From positions 8,815,001 through 8,879,000 of the forward strand of contig NC_092568.1 of NCBI RefSeq assembly GCF_037975245.1: a DNA stretch of 64,000 bases, given 5' to 3'. This DNA is from Apostichopus japonicus. Taxonomy: Eukaryota > Echinodermata > Holothuroidea > Aspidochirotida > Stichopodidae. Each line of letters starts with the position of its first letter. Position 1 is the first letter of the stretch. This document shows, piece by piece, positions 27,701-42,700 of this stretch. Both the position numbers and the translations under genes were made by a program. A model generated the notes under the pieces. The model saw only the letters and a program-made list of their open reading frames with translations, searched no databases and was not told where the DNA came from.

Positions 27701-30700
27701 TAGCTGATTTTTTTAAGTGCTTTTTCCTCTCCAGAAACCCTCAAGTACATTTGCATATTGAAGTGCCAAAAAAAAAGTAACACAAGTGTGAAAAAAATCA
27801 TCTCTTCGTGACTGTCATGCAGGCAGTTAGTAGTTGAAAAAAGTTGAACAAATAGATACAAATAATATTTCACTGGGACATATTACAGCAATATCTAAGA
27901 AAGTTAAAGTTATGATTATTTGTGTTCAAGGTCAACTTGAATATGGATGTTGCCGGTACATTTCAACTTTGGGTGGTCTATTCGTTTGTATTTACCTGCA
28001 TTATACCTCGAAAAATCAAATTTCAAGGTTGTTTAAGCAACATCACGATTTTTGATGGTGGACTGAGCTTCAAATCACGTCATACTTACTGGTTACTGTT
28101 ACCGCCTCACCTGGCTTTAAATTGATCTACCGTTGGAACAAACGCAGAGAAAATATAAGAACACCTCTCGAGACATATAGTCTTTCTTCCATAGACGTAT
28201 ATTGACTTCTTAATTTTGGTAACGTTAGAGGCGAAGAATGGTCGGGCCATAAAATGAAATGGATGCAAGAAGAAAAGGTCTGTATAAGGCAAAACCTACA
28301 TAGGAAAAAAAAAACTGCCTGAAACATAATGGCTCCCTGCTTTTATATGAACTAAAGAGAGGAACAAGCACGGCAACATATGATTGCATAATCGTAATGA
28401 CTGGCTATGCATGCACAATGTAAACTTATTCTGAATTTCATGTGTATGATAAAGGAATAAACTCTTTTACAAGACTAGGCTACTGTTAGTAATACTCGCA
28501 TTAAAGTGTCTCATTTTGGCAAGCTCCTCTAAAGAGCTCAATGCGGATATGTTTTTTCAACTTCCTTTTAATTTTGTTCTCTCCTTATTATCTTTCTAGA
28601 TTCCAAGGCTACAGTCCTGCAGGCTATCAAGGAGATGTTGAGTTGGTTTGCTGGTATGCAAATTCGCAATGTGGCTGTGAGTAATTAGTAATAAGTAATA
28701 AGTATTAGTAATTAGTCGACAGACTTATATACACAATGGCTGAGCATTATCATTTGTTGACGTTTTAAAGCAGTTTGCTTTTTAAGAAAACATTTAGTTG
28801 ATTTTGATAAAAATTTCCATTTGCAACTTGATGATATAATCCTAATAAAAGTGTTGGTTATTAAATTGACTATAGTTGTCAAGCTGTTATGCATGCTGAT
28901 GGGTGTCTAGGTGAAGAAAACTTAGCCCCTCACCCCCCCCTTTCTAGAATTGACTCAATTATTACTTGTGTAGGCTAAATGTTTAATGTGGTGGAAGAAA
29001 TATAGAATGTTAACCTTAGTTTGAGCAATTGCAATCTTCTTTTGAGAAACACTTTATTTTAAGGGTTTTGTTTGAAAGGTTAGACCAAATGAGCAGAGGA
29101 CTGCTTGGAAAGTTGTGTTGCTTTATCTCAGTGTTCTCCAATCCAGAGACAAATTTTTAATTAATCTATATGCTCTATTGTCTTATATACCCTTCACTGC
29201 TAATCACTTGAGCGAGCAACGATACAGTGAGTAAGCATTGACAGATATTAATTAAAAGTGTAAAACTGAAAAACAACGAACAAATACAACTTGAAAAACA
29301 ACAAACAATGTACAAGTTAACTGTGTGCTGAATGATAGCCTTTCTGTGAGTATAAATCTCTGATAACTCTGCTGTGACCGCAATAACATTCATTTAACTT
29401 TAATACCGATTACTTAATATATTTTGACTTTGACTGTGAAATATATAAAATGCCATTTAATCATGGTGAGATATTTGCTGGAAGAAGCCTTGTACATAAT
29501 ACGTCAAGTGTTGTTTCAATGAAAGGATGCAGTGAAAGAAGAGCAGAAACGAAATAAAAAATTTAAAAACTTATAAAAGTGGCTGGACTACTTAGTTTAG
29601 TGGATATACCATCATGACCCATGACCCAAAATGAAAGTATAATCTGTGACAGTGATGATATGGAACTTATAATAACTTATATACATATTTACATTTATGA
29701 CTTCATCGATGAGAAATCACATAAGTGTTATTTATTTATGCTTTTGTTTTTGGTCCATCTTCAGTTTTTGTTTTGGGATGATGAATTTTGTATTTATACA
29801 AGAGAACTTTTAGCTCATGACATAAAACCAAAAGTTCACAATGTTACGTAACTCTCTGTTTTGTAGTCTGTTGGTGGTAACATCATGTCAGCCAGTCCCG
29901 TGTCTGACCTCACCACACTCTTCATGGCATCGGGAGCCACTTTGCATGTCGCTTCCATCAAAGGTAAAATTCATATTTTTAATAGAATTAGTATAGGAAA
30001 AAAGAGTTTTTTTGGAATGTGATGCTGAACCTATTAAGGGAAGACATTTCACTAAAAGAAACAGGATCTATATAAAGAATGATTGCTTGATGTTAAATCT
30101 GGACACTGGCATGTGTAGTAGGTAGAAATAACATTGTAAGTCTTCTACACATGTAAAAATACAATTTTGCATTATTTTTTATCAAAATATACTTTTTCCA
30201 TATTTTTGATAGCTATCAAAGTCACAGAATTGTTCTGTTTGTTTATATTTTCATTTATGCTTGTCTGATAATAATCTGATTGAACAAAAACCAATACTAC
30301 TGTTTAATAAAAATGTATGATATTATGAACCAAGTGTTTCTCATTCCAACTTGTTTAATAATCCCAACGTTTATCTGAATTACTAGGAAGCCGAACTTTA
30401 GCGTTGGATGACAAATTTCTTATCGGACAGAGGAAGACAGCTGTTCGTCCAAATGAAGTCTTGATCGGAGTTCAGGTTCCTTTTACAAAGAAGGTATTAC
30501 CTCACCGATTGTAAATCGATTGTTTCTAGAACAATTATATTCTACACTGGTTTGTTTGCTGTTGTTCAACAAATAAACATGGATTAGGTCAGAGCTTCTC
30601 AACCTTTTCCATTACTTGCACCCCGTTTTCACCCCCTTATTCAAGTATTGATAATAGCTCTGTGCATTATTTTTGCTGCTTATGCTTATATCTTTGCACC

Positions 30701-33700
30701 CTGAAGAGTTCTCACGCAGGTTTATATAGCAAATTTAGATTTATGCAAATTATGATTTCCAAAGTTTACAGCTTATGTTATTGCATGACAAATGTGAATA
30801 GGGTTCTATGGTATCATTTTTTCAAAGTTTCCATCATATAATAGCAGATGGCTTGTACTATCATTGTATTTACCAATATATTCACCACGGCAATGATCTA
30901 GATTAGGTGAAAGTTTAGAAAAACACCCCCTCTTCCACTGTTGAATATTTTCTGTTTCACACAGGAATCTGTAAAATGCCTTGACTCACCTTTAGTCCTG
31001 TTTTTCAAAAACCATCCGTACAATTTTCATCCCCTTCAACTTCCAAGCATAAATAATAAAGATTTTGACTGAAAACTATCCATAAATGTCACTTCATGTG
31101 AGACAATTTATGGTTTTTTCTTCTCGACAATGGTTGACTTGTCAAGCAGATGTACACTACTCTAAATTGTGGTATGCTACCTGAGTGTATAGGCTTTCTA
31201 TACCTTGGGATTCACTTGACTAATATCATATACTGAACAACACCCAAGTAAATGTTTCTAATTATTAATAGGATACGTAGTAATAAACGTCTTTGTTTCT
31301 GAAACCAGCTGGCATTTTAGGCTATTATAATTGTAATAAAATGATTTTTTTTTGCCCAGAAATAAACACAGGTATAAAACCATCTATTAAGTGGATTTCA
31401 AAAGAAATAGATAAAAAGAACTACTATTTCATTTTTATCCAAAATTCAGCTTTGGTGTTTTTCTTTCCTTCCGACAGAATGAATTTTTCTACAGTTTCAA
31501 GCAATCGAGAAGGAAGGAAGATCCCGTAGCAGTCGTCAAGGCAGGTATGATGGTGGCTTTCAAAGAGAATACCAACGTCGTATCGGCAATAAGAGTCGCC
31601 TTCGCTGGCGTGGCAGAGACCGTCAAGCTGGCTGAAAGGACTATGTCAGAGTTAGTAGGAAAGTGAGTGACATTCCAAGTCAGTAAAGTGGTCCAAATAA
31701 TAGAAATGAAAGAACAAACTATTAATGGGATATATTTGCTTCATGTGCTTTGAATTGTCTCCGGAAAACACAATTTGCTAATTAAAGTTTATGTTTGGAA
31801 AATAACTCAAATTCCATTAAGTGACTTGTGAAATATATTTTATGAATACTGCAACTGTTCTTCTTGCCCAATCAGCAGCAATTATGTGGTAACTGGCTTT
31901 TCCACGTACACACAATAAAACACACAAAAAACACAACAACAACCTTTCCATGCTGAATATACAAAGTAGGCTATATGCTAGATGCATCTGATATGATAAC
32001 AGATTTTGATAAATTCAGCTTCTTGAGGCTCCCCAAGGAGTGGGGAGGGGGGAGGGGGAATGGGCTGTGATGCAGACATTTCTTTAGGAGACTTGCAAAG
32101 TAATAGGGTCTTGGAAAGTTGAAGGGTTTCCATTAAACATTTTACTAAATTTCTATATGCTGCCATGAAAGTTGGAACGACTCTGAGGGTACTGTCTCGA
32201 GTAAAGGAAACCAACCATGGTAGGGTAGATGTTACCGGTCATTCTTCCTATGTCTATGGGTCTGTGAAAATGTTTCTATTGCCCTTCTTCTCAATATTTC
32301 AAATAGGCATTGAACATAAAGTCCAAAAAATTAAAAACAAATTACATTTTGTGTTCAAGTATGTTTCTTTGGTGAGTGGTTTTGTTATTTCTGTTGTTTT
32401 CTAACCATATGGAAACTTTGACTCTATAAACGGCCTGTTGTCAGAGAATTAAATGCTGTTGTATACGCACAGTAAGCTTTTGGGTTTTCACTCTCCGAAA
32501 TTGCTGTGAGAGCACTGCACACTGTACTGTGTTCAGATTAGCCGTGTAAAGGAGGACTTCACACATTTCTTACAATGCTTTTGATTTGCTGGTGAAAAGT
32601 ACGATCCTTATAATTAACCAATCAAGTCAAATTTTATATCACTGGAGAAAAGATTCAACAAACTTTTCTTTTGCATAGGAATGAAATCATGCAATCACAC
32701 TCTCAGCAGGCACAATGTAAGCATTGAGAGATAGGGACATTTTGAAGAGGTTCACTGCTTTCTGAAGTGGTGTTTACTTTTTCAGATTCAATAGTACGGG
32801 GTTTAGTTCATATGTATGCTAAATAACGATGCATCATTGTAAAGAGGTTACAATATTCTTCAAAATGACATAAGAAAGAGTTTTCTGAGTGCTATACTCA
32901 GAAAGTTATGAAAAGAGTTAGCGCGAAATGTGCTTATATTGTTGCGATATTTGCTGTGTAACAGGGTGTTTTGTGCCCAGTTCCGCAAGGATTCCATATA
33001 TTTGTTCAAGCATGTTTATGTGGTGAGTGGTGTAGTTATTTCTATTGTTTTTAAGATGTGCTCAAATTAAGCTCATTTCCAGTTTAATGTTCTATTCGTG
33101 TACTGGAGAATCATTGCTTCCTTGCATGCAGACTTAACGTTACACTTAAATGCTTGACTGATGGTGTGAATCTGAATCTGGCTGTCATGACGTATACCTT
33201 TTCTCAACAAGTGTTGTGTCCGGTCGCTTTATCTTAATATTGCTATAATGGTTGATTATGTTTTGGTTCATTGCGGTTGATTATTAATATTTATTTGTTG
33301 TTATAAAATTGTAAAAAAAAAAAAATGACAGTGAATGTTATTACTACAAAGAGTTTATATTATCAAGTCATGAACTGGTTAAGAATCATACATTTCCCAT
33401 AAAAATCATCTCTTTATAATTCTCTGTCTTCTTAGAGCCTGGACTGATGATCTGTTGACATTGGCTAATAAGAAACTCTTAGAAGATTACCCTTTGACCC
33501 CCGAAGCTGCTGGTGGCATGACAAAATACAGACACTCATTGGTCCTTGGATTCTTCTTCAAATTTTATTTGCGGGTTTTGATGAGTCTGAACAATACGAA
33601 GGTGTGTTTTCAAATATTCAAGCGATTTTTTGACATAAATTTTGATAGTACACTCTTTTAAATGTAGTTTTTGTTATTATTTGCCTCAGTAACAGCAAAC

Positions 33701-36700
33701 ATATATAAAATATTGTAACACATGTCAGATTGGACAGTGTTTTCACAGTCATAGAAAACCTGGAAAAAGTCACAGAAAAGAGTAAAAATGTCAAAAGTCA
33801 TGGAAAAGTCTGGAAAAAGGTAAGATTCTTTAAAATTGCTTCTACCCGATTCTTCATCCTCCTGCAAATTCTGTCCAAAATGTTTCGACGACAAAGCTCA
33901 TGGAATTCCTTAAAGTTGTCATGGAGCTATATATATATTCAAGAACCCTGTTTGAGAGATATTTGTAATTTTTCATGTTCTTGTTGTTCTTATCCTCTTT
34001 ATTGACTATTTTAGTTACAGATTATGTCCGAAATACAGCCAATTCCTGAAACATGGCACTCTGCTGTTGATGGCTTATCCAAACGTTCTTACAAGAGCAC
34101 ACAACTCTTTCAGGTTTGTACCCTTTTCATAAACAATGAGAAGGCCTGTTGGTTCATCTTTACCTAAACCAATAACTAAATATCAGATGGAGTCATTTAT
34201 CATTCATCTTGTCTTTGTTTAAAGTCTTGCATTTGCTTCAAAATATCTTGTCTATTCTGAGTTTTGCACTTAAGATTTCCCAAAAAATAGAATCCTGAAA
34301 AAAAGTAGGTGACTGCATCATGATGAATATTTTCTACCTTTTTTTACTTATCTGAGCCATTTAATATTCTGATGGTGCAGTTTAAGTCAGTTAATTGTTT
34401 TATCCGAGATTTCATAGTCATATCTGAGAGCCATTCTTTATTTGTCAGTGTAGTTAGTTTGGTAATTCTTTCATTTAAAAACTATGCAGTGTTTAGTTCA
34501 ATAGTTCTGCAATCTCAATTATTAGTTTTATTTGTTTGTCTTTGAGGGTTAATATGGTTGCCTGAATATATAACGTATTTTGACTGGCTAAATCTCCCCT
34601 TAGTCCAATAAGTGGGTCACAAGTGGTCTGTAATTATGGCGGGCCATCAGTCTCAAATCATGGGAGATCAACTTATACCGATTTAAATCGACATATACCA
34701 GTTTCCTTCGACTTATACCAGTTTCCAGCAGCTTAAATTGACTTCTACCAATTTAAATCGACATATACCAGTTTCATTCTACATATCATCGATTTAAATT
34801 GACATTTACCAGTTTTATTCAACATATCATCGATTTAAATCGACATATACCAATTTAATTCGACTTATACCAGTTTAAATCGACATATTTAAATCGACAT
34901 ATACCAATTTAAATCGATGATGAGTAAAATAAATCGGTATATGTAAATTTAAATCGACATCTACCAGTTTAAATCGATGATATGTCGAATTAAATCGGTA
35001 GACGTCAATTTCCTTGGACTTATACCAGTTTCTAGTAACTCAAATTGACATTTACCTATTTAAATCGACATATCATCGATTTAGCTCATTAACATATTCC
35101 AAATCCTGATTTCAGTGATGATTGACATGTGGAGATACATCACGTGTAGTCACTTGGCTTGTCTATACTCAAACACGTGGAGCTACAGTATAGGAATACA
35201 CATGCAACTGCATAGGCCTACAGTATGTACACAGATGCAATTACCTACTCCAGTTACACCATTAACAAAGATGATATTGTTCTGCAGTGAGGCCTACTGT
35301 AAGGTTACGTTTTACTGTAGCTAAATTTATACCAAGGGGGGATTAACAATCACAGTATTCAAGCTCAAATCATGCATTCCACTGTGCACGTGTGTATTTT
35401 CAATTATTCGCGCGCCTTGTCAGGTGACTACACGTGATGTATCTCCACATGTCAATCATCACCGAAATCGGGATTTGGAATATGTTAATGAGCTAAATCG
35501 ATGATATGTCGATTTAAATAGGTATATGTCAATTTGAGTTGCTAGAAACTGGTATAAGTCCACGGAAATTAACTTCTACCGATGTAATTCGACATATCAT
35601 CGATTTAAACTGGTAGATGTCAATTTAAATTGACATATACCAATTTATTTTACTTATCATCGAATTAAACTGGTATATGTCGATTTAAATCGATGATATG
35701 TAGATTTAAACTGGTATATGTCGATTTATTAAAATCGGTATAAGTCGATCTCCCACGATTTGAGTCTGATGGCCCGCCATACTGTGATATGTCATCAGGT
35801 TCGATGTGCTTCAGAAACTTTACTCACGCTACTAAAATATTCTTTTCGATTTATTCTTGCAACCTGATACATCTGGAATGTTTTCTGCTGTTGCCAGATG
35901 CAATTTTCGAAATATTACCAAATTTAAAAATCAAAATTGTAAATTTTTGATACAAAATGCTGCAAGGATGTGGTTTGTGATCTAAACATTCATAAAAATA
36001 TGACTATTGCAATCAGGTTCAGCCAGCAGCAGATCCCTTGAAGTGAATTCTCTAGAAATATCTAATACATTGTATAATTTTACAGGAGGTGCCATCCTCT
36101 CAAAGTAATATGGATCCTGTTGGGAGACCTATAGTGACCATTTCATCTATTCAACAAGCTACAGGAGAGGCTAGATATTTGGATGATATTCCTGAAGTTA
36201 AAGGTAAAATGTCCACTTGTTTTTGGTTTGACAGGGAATGGAATTAGGGCTCCGATATGAAGTCCGGTTGGTCTGAAATATTGCATCAAAAAATGCAGAC
36301 GTTTCTATGACGACGATATGCGACGGCGAGTAATAGTAAATGAATATCTGTGAATGCATTTCATTTTTCATATCATATTTTTGAACTTCCCTTATGAATG
36401 ATGATAAACCATGAAAAACACCTACTGAGCACTTCAAATTAAATAATGTTTGCATGGTTCTTATAAAAGTAAACTTTTAAATGAATATAATCACACACAG
36501 AGTGTATAGCAATGGTCAGTTCAGGCAGTTCATGTAACTAAGGCCTATTAAGTCCAGAGCCCTCGCGGGTTTTTCAGGTCTTTTTTTTGCATGAATGGTT
36601 GAATTTTTCTTATGTATTATGGGTAGGCATACCGGAGCTTGCATTAATTCAGATCATAGTAGATGTGAATACAGGGTTGAACAGGCCATGGTTTGTCATT

Positions 36701-39700
36701 TTATCCCCTCACACTTAATCAGGACTGCACTAAATAGCACCATTTTGCAGCCTCCATACCCCCTAATTATCTCATAAGAGAGGGACACCCGTCCTTCCTT
36801 ATACATGACAGCCCAAAAATAGAAATTGAAATTGGCCTGGTGTCAAGTCCAGGTTAGATGAAGTGAGAGTGAGATCTTATTCTTGAACAGGGGGCCCTGA
36901 AGCCCGAAACTACCTTGATCACACACGCACACGCATATGTATGTCATAATATGTCCAAAAAAGAATCATTTTTTCAATGTCACAAAAGATATATTAGTTA
37001 CAGCTCGGTTCACATACATAACCTGGTGGGATATTACTATTCTTCACATCGCATGACATATAAACTTGCTTGAAACAAACCACCGAAGAAATGACACTGT
37101 TCCAGATTATTGTAAAATACAGTCCACTTTCCTTTCACTTTTAAACGGCACTTTGAACCTTGAAGTATTGCGTGTATGTATGCCAGGCATGATCGATCAT
37201 CCATACAAGACAATAAATACTGAAGGCCACTTTCGTTAACCTTGGTTGGTACGAAGTTGTAAAAATCATTGGACTTTTAATGGAATAATATCAAGTGGAA
37301 GAGGGTGTCACATGTAAATGTACGGAAATATCGTAGATGTAAAATAATATAGCTGGAATCAGAATTGAGCAGGTTAAACAATATATTTATTTTAGAAGAA
37401 ATTAAAATCCTCAGTAATTATTGATTTTTATACCCTCTATTAAAGTTACTGTAATTTCAAATTATTTCGAAGTCAAAATATTCAGGTTCAGTTTCTAAAT
37501 GTTGAGTCTTAAATTAAAAAATTATAGACAAACGTCAAACTTTCAAGATTTATAATCAAAGTTTTGAAATTAGAAATACAGAGGGATGTATTTAGTTTGT
37601 TACTTTGTATACTATGAAGGAACATCTATTTGCAATATGGTGGTTTAGTAAGAACTATGAAAAATGAAAGGGAGAAAATCTCGAAAAAAAATACAATTTT
37701 TACTTTTTCAACAGTGTTGTCATATTTGGAAAATTTAAAAATTAATGTAAGTCAAAATTTCTAGATTTAGCAAATAGCATACAAATTTTGAAATTGAAAT
37801 CCAAAATGTCTAGTTCAAAACTAAAAATTGTGAATTTTACAGTTATGTACAGAGAATTTGACTTTTTGAAGCCCAAGGATTTTATTTGTCCATGTTTCTA
37901 ATAAACCACCACACTCGTAATGTTTGTAAATGCTGATATTCATCGTAATGTTCTGTTATATTCTATTCAGGTACCTTGTATTTAGCTCTGGTTCAAAGCA
38001 GGTCTCCTCATGGAATCATCAGGTATGTAGGACAAAAATGATTTAGAAAGATAGATTTTTTCTTCTCAAACTATTTGGACTAAAATAAAGTTTGCATTTT
38101 GCCATAGGAATTAAATGGACGTAACATATATATTATCTGCTTAGATAATTAACAAGGCCAAGGAGTCATAATACAGATCTTTAGTTTTCATTCAAGATGT
38201 CAACGAAGTCTTTGGTCTGCATATCACATGGATGCCTCTTTTTTTCCTTTTATTATAGGTCAATAGATTTTGAGGCTGCCCTCTCTGTGGAAGGCGTGGT
38301 CGATGTGGTTACAGCTAAGGACGTCCCCGGAAGGAATACCTTTGGTATATTATCAGAGGACGAAGAACTGTTTGCCACAGAAAAGGTTACTAAATTAAAC
38401 ACCTTTCTGAATTCAGTGGACACGTATCAAATTGCTTTTTTTGCTATGTCTTGTGCAGCTATGAGGCTTGTAGTGTCTATGATGTACACATTCATCGTAG
38501 AATCTTGTCTTTCACTTGTCAAGTATAGAATTAATTTCCCTCCCTGTCTGTTGATATTTACACAGTAACTAGTTTGCTTAATAACTCTCTAAAGCAGGGG
38601 TGGGCGACCTACGGCCCGCGGGCCACATGCTGCATGCCAGTGATTTTTTTGCGGCCTGTGAGATGTCTCAAGAAAATGAAAAAAAAATCAGTCTATTTTA
38701 CATCATCACAAAAAAAGAGCTAGCTGCTTAGAATTTACCTGCACTAATGATGCTGTCAGGTAGGCCTATTATCCCCATTAATTATGAACTGTACTGTATT
38801 GACATTATGTTTTTGTGAATACGGATTAAGTACACACACCTATTGCTTGAAAGTCCTCGGAGTCAAAGGTTTGAAATCAACAGCAGGTCATTGGTGAGGT
38901 GTGGCCCTGTCAATCTTTCACTCCTAAACTCTGGCCCATTCATTCAAAAAAGTTGCCCACCTCTGCAGTCTAAAACGATCCTATATCACCCTTACAAACT
39001 GCGGATCACCGAACCTCTTCGTTTAATGTGGATACCCTTCTCTCGTCTTTATATGATTTCCGTCGAGTCTACACTTCATTCTTTGTTCTTTGTAAGGAAT
39101 TGTTTTTCAAAAAGAAACTCAATTCTCTCTCTTTTTTTTCTTTTTTTTATAAAGAACTGGTTTGCCAAATTTGGGTTTGAAATTTAAAAATCACATCAAT
39201 AATTTGATTTTAGGTTCATTGCATTGGTCAGACTGTAGCAGGAGTTCTTGCCAAAGATGAAGATACAGCTAGGAGAGCTGCTAAACTAGTTAAGGTGGAG
39301 TACGAGAACCTAGAACCAGTCTTCACTATCAAGGTAGGTTGCATGTTACTTTAATAGAACAATGTCTCTGTTGTGGTACTGCTGTCGGTTTAGCGTTCAT
39401 TCAAGGCCTCTGTAGTTTCCGTTCTCAGTATTGCAGATTTTATCGTAGACTCATTTCAGTCCACAATTTGATACATCATCTAAAGAGAATTTGCCAATGG
39501 TTGTCTAATTGAGTAGGCGCGTTTGTAGGAGAGGATTTTTCATGAAAAAGTCAAGCCAATAATCCCCTGTGAAAATATGTCTTTCTTTAGCAATATAACA
39601 CGTTATGCATTTACTGACAAAAGAAGAAAAAATGTTACTGAAGTGAATAGGGGTTTGGTATGTTAATTGATAGGCCGAGAAGAGACAGGAAAACGTTAAA

Positions 39701-42700
39701 ATTTCTTCAGTAGTTACAAAGTGCTGTCACATTTTGTATTATTTGATCAGATAAGACGGGTAGAATAGGAGGAAAGGTGTCTCCCAAATAAATAGTAACT
39801 GACATTTGGTTTTTGTTGCTTTCAACCTCAACATGACCATGTGTCTCTTTGTCAACCCCCTCCCTCCCCCCTCCTCCACCCTGCAAGTTACATGATTGTA
39901 TTATCTAATATTCCTTTCTTTTTTGTCCCTTTAGGAAGCCATTGCAAAAGGCAATATTTTGGGTGAACCTGTCATCATTACGAGTGGCGACCCTGATAAC
40001 GGTCTCGAGATGTCCGATCACGTGATCGAAGGAGAGATTGCGGTCGGTGCTCAAGAGCATTTTTACATGGAGACACAAAGATGTATGGTGATACCTCAAG
40101 GAGAGCATGATGAAATTGAGGTCATCTTATCGACGCAATGTCTATCTCCGGTGCAGGTTAGAACCCAAAAAAATGTTTTACATAAAATGGTCGTTGACTC
40201 AGTCTTGCATGTGTGATCCCAATTTATCAACAATTTTTTTTTGTTTCCATTTATATTATTTGATAATTGCTTTATTGAGGTGAACCATGTATGATGGATT
40301 TTGAAAGAGCGAAATTTAAGAAATGAAAAGCGTTTTGCTTTGTATATAACCTTCTTTCCTTTGATTTTTCATTTCAAACCACCATTGAATATAGCTTGAC
40401 CTAAACCTGTTATGCATCATATATTTATACTTTTCATATATTGTATATATAAGCGAAGCGAAAACTGAAAAATTAGCTGGCTGGCAAAATTGTAAACAAT
40501 TCGGAAAGAGCAGAGCGACTTTGGTGGCTGTTCAATACAGCAATCAGAAAATATTTATGTGGCGCCCAATGTCACGTTTGACTTTTAACGCTAATTAGCA
40601 TATTAGACCTGCTTCACTGTCATGGTAACGTTTGACATTGCTCAGCCTTAACTTTGCATTTAAGAATCAGGAAAGCAGACATTTTAATAGCAGTTGTCAG
40701 ATGAAATTCTTCCCAATTTGACTAAAAAGACTAAACTTTATTCCTTTTAATTTGTGAAGCTTTTAGCAAGAGTTTATATAACAAAAATCATTAAAACAAA
40801 TATTAATGGCACCTTAAAATTTATAGAATTATATTTAAAGACGTGTTTAAGCTTTTTGTATTTAGCCAGTTTTCAGCTGGTTTCTTTAATAATACATAAA
40901 ATTGACCTTGTTTAATTTTCAAGGCCGCCATAGTTTCAGCACTTGGCATTCCGAGCAACAGGATCGTCTGCAAATCCAAGAGGGTAGGTGGTGCTTTCGG
41001 AGGCAAAGCCTACCGTTCCACGCCCTATGCAACTGTCACGGCTGTAGCAGCAGTCAAGTGAGTTTCTAGTTTTTGGCCTTAGTTTATTCGTTTCTAACAT
41101 ATGGTTAGGTTCAAACTGATGAGAAAATGCCTTTCCAAAAAATATATGATTTCTGTCTCGGTAAACACCTGCATTTTATATACATGACTTAAGTTGAAAT
41201 TAAATTATCAATGAAGTGACTTCATAAATGTAAATCATATGCAAAAGAAAGTCCCCGTAACAATTTTTAGTCCTAGAACTGGTTATACACTATGGACTCG
41301 CTTGCTCGTGTAACTTTGTAGTATATGCTTAGCAACTTATTACCAATTAGTGATATAAAATGTATGTGTCCTGGTGGGAAGGTTTTTGAATTCATGAAAT
41401 CCACCCACCTGCTGATATTGAAAATTATTTGCATACCCTTCGGAGATAACACAGCAGTGACACTTTCTAGACTTGTCGCTTGATGTAGATGTCAGTCATA
41501 TTTAACACATATTTAACGTACAGTACCTTGAAGAACTTATTGTAAAATTAATTACAAACACCCCTATAGTCTCATTTGTTAGAGATTGCAGGAACAAAAA
41601 TTTAAAATAAATGTTTCAGTTAAATGAATTTAATATTCCATCATGTCATGTGGAAACTGGCAACATCAGAATAATGATGCAATTATGAAAAAAAGAAAAA
41701 AGAACAGCTATAGCAGAGTTATTGACAAACGAATATCTACCACAACTTCTAAAAATGTTCAATTAAACCAACAGCCCTAATAAATATATGAATGAGTTTA
41801 AAAAGTTGATTGCTTTGTTGAATTGATAGGCTCTTGTTTGCATATATAGTTTTATAGGCATTTTCTTCTTCTCATGTCAAAAAATTACTTTTAATTTAAA
41901 AATTAATATAACAAAAAAATGATTTTACATAAAAAATTATTTTGATCAGGGTCGGATCCCCGGTCAGATTAATTCTGGACAGACACGAAGACATGATCAG
42001 CTCTGGGACCCGTCATCCTTACTTGGTCAAGTACAAAGTAGGATTCACTGACCACGGCAGGCTGACCGCTGTAGACGTTACCTACTACGCCAACATTGGC
42101 TTTGTGCTCGATATATCACAATCTGTAAGTTAAGAAAAGCCAGACTTTTAGGCAATTTAGCTGGAAGTTTAATGACTAAAATCCTCTTGGAACAAAGGTT
42201 CTCTTTCACATCCAAATTTTGACAGAAGTGTGGCTGCAGTTCTTATTTTTTAAGGTGAGGAGATTTGTATTCCTTTCCCGACTGACTACAAAATATGTAA
42301 ATTACATTTCTTTGATATTGGTTATGGTATAATATCAGACCTGTCAACTCTCCCGGCTTTTACCCGAATCTCCCGGCCTTCGGTTTCATATTCTATTCTC
42401 CCGGTTTTTTAATGTTTCATCACTTGAGACATTTCTGAAAATAGCCAACAATTAGTCCCATGCTTTCTCACTGTATTGCATAACTATACTTATTTAGGAG
42501 TATTTATATCATTTCAGTTGAAAATTACCAACCTCCCTATTTCCCCCTTGTTCTCCCTATTTTTTGGCCCTGAAAAGTGTTATTCTCCCTATTTTGGGGT
42601 CAAACTGGTTGACAGGTCTGTAATATGTTTATTGAAGTTTGAGAATGCTCACAAGATTTGTTTTGCATAGCATATACTTAGCATTTAAGACTCAGGCAAG

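Noticed and set aside
33730..34005. 91-codon frame after oxidase exon 14
   Set aside because: Built on repeated GTCATGGAAAAGTC-like low-complexity sequence, and oxidase exons 14 and 15 join in phase without it.
38843..39187. 114-codon frame in oxidase intron 18
   Set aside because: The first part is the right half of the hAT-like element; the rest is intron.
42476..42670. 64-codon frame between oxidase exons 22 and 23
   Set aside because: Crosses the MITE and the decayed duplicate exon; it is not needed for the protein and would break the phase.
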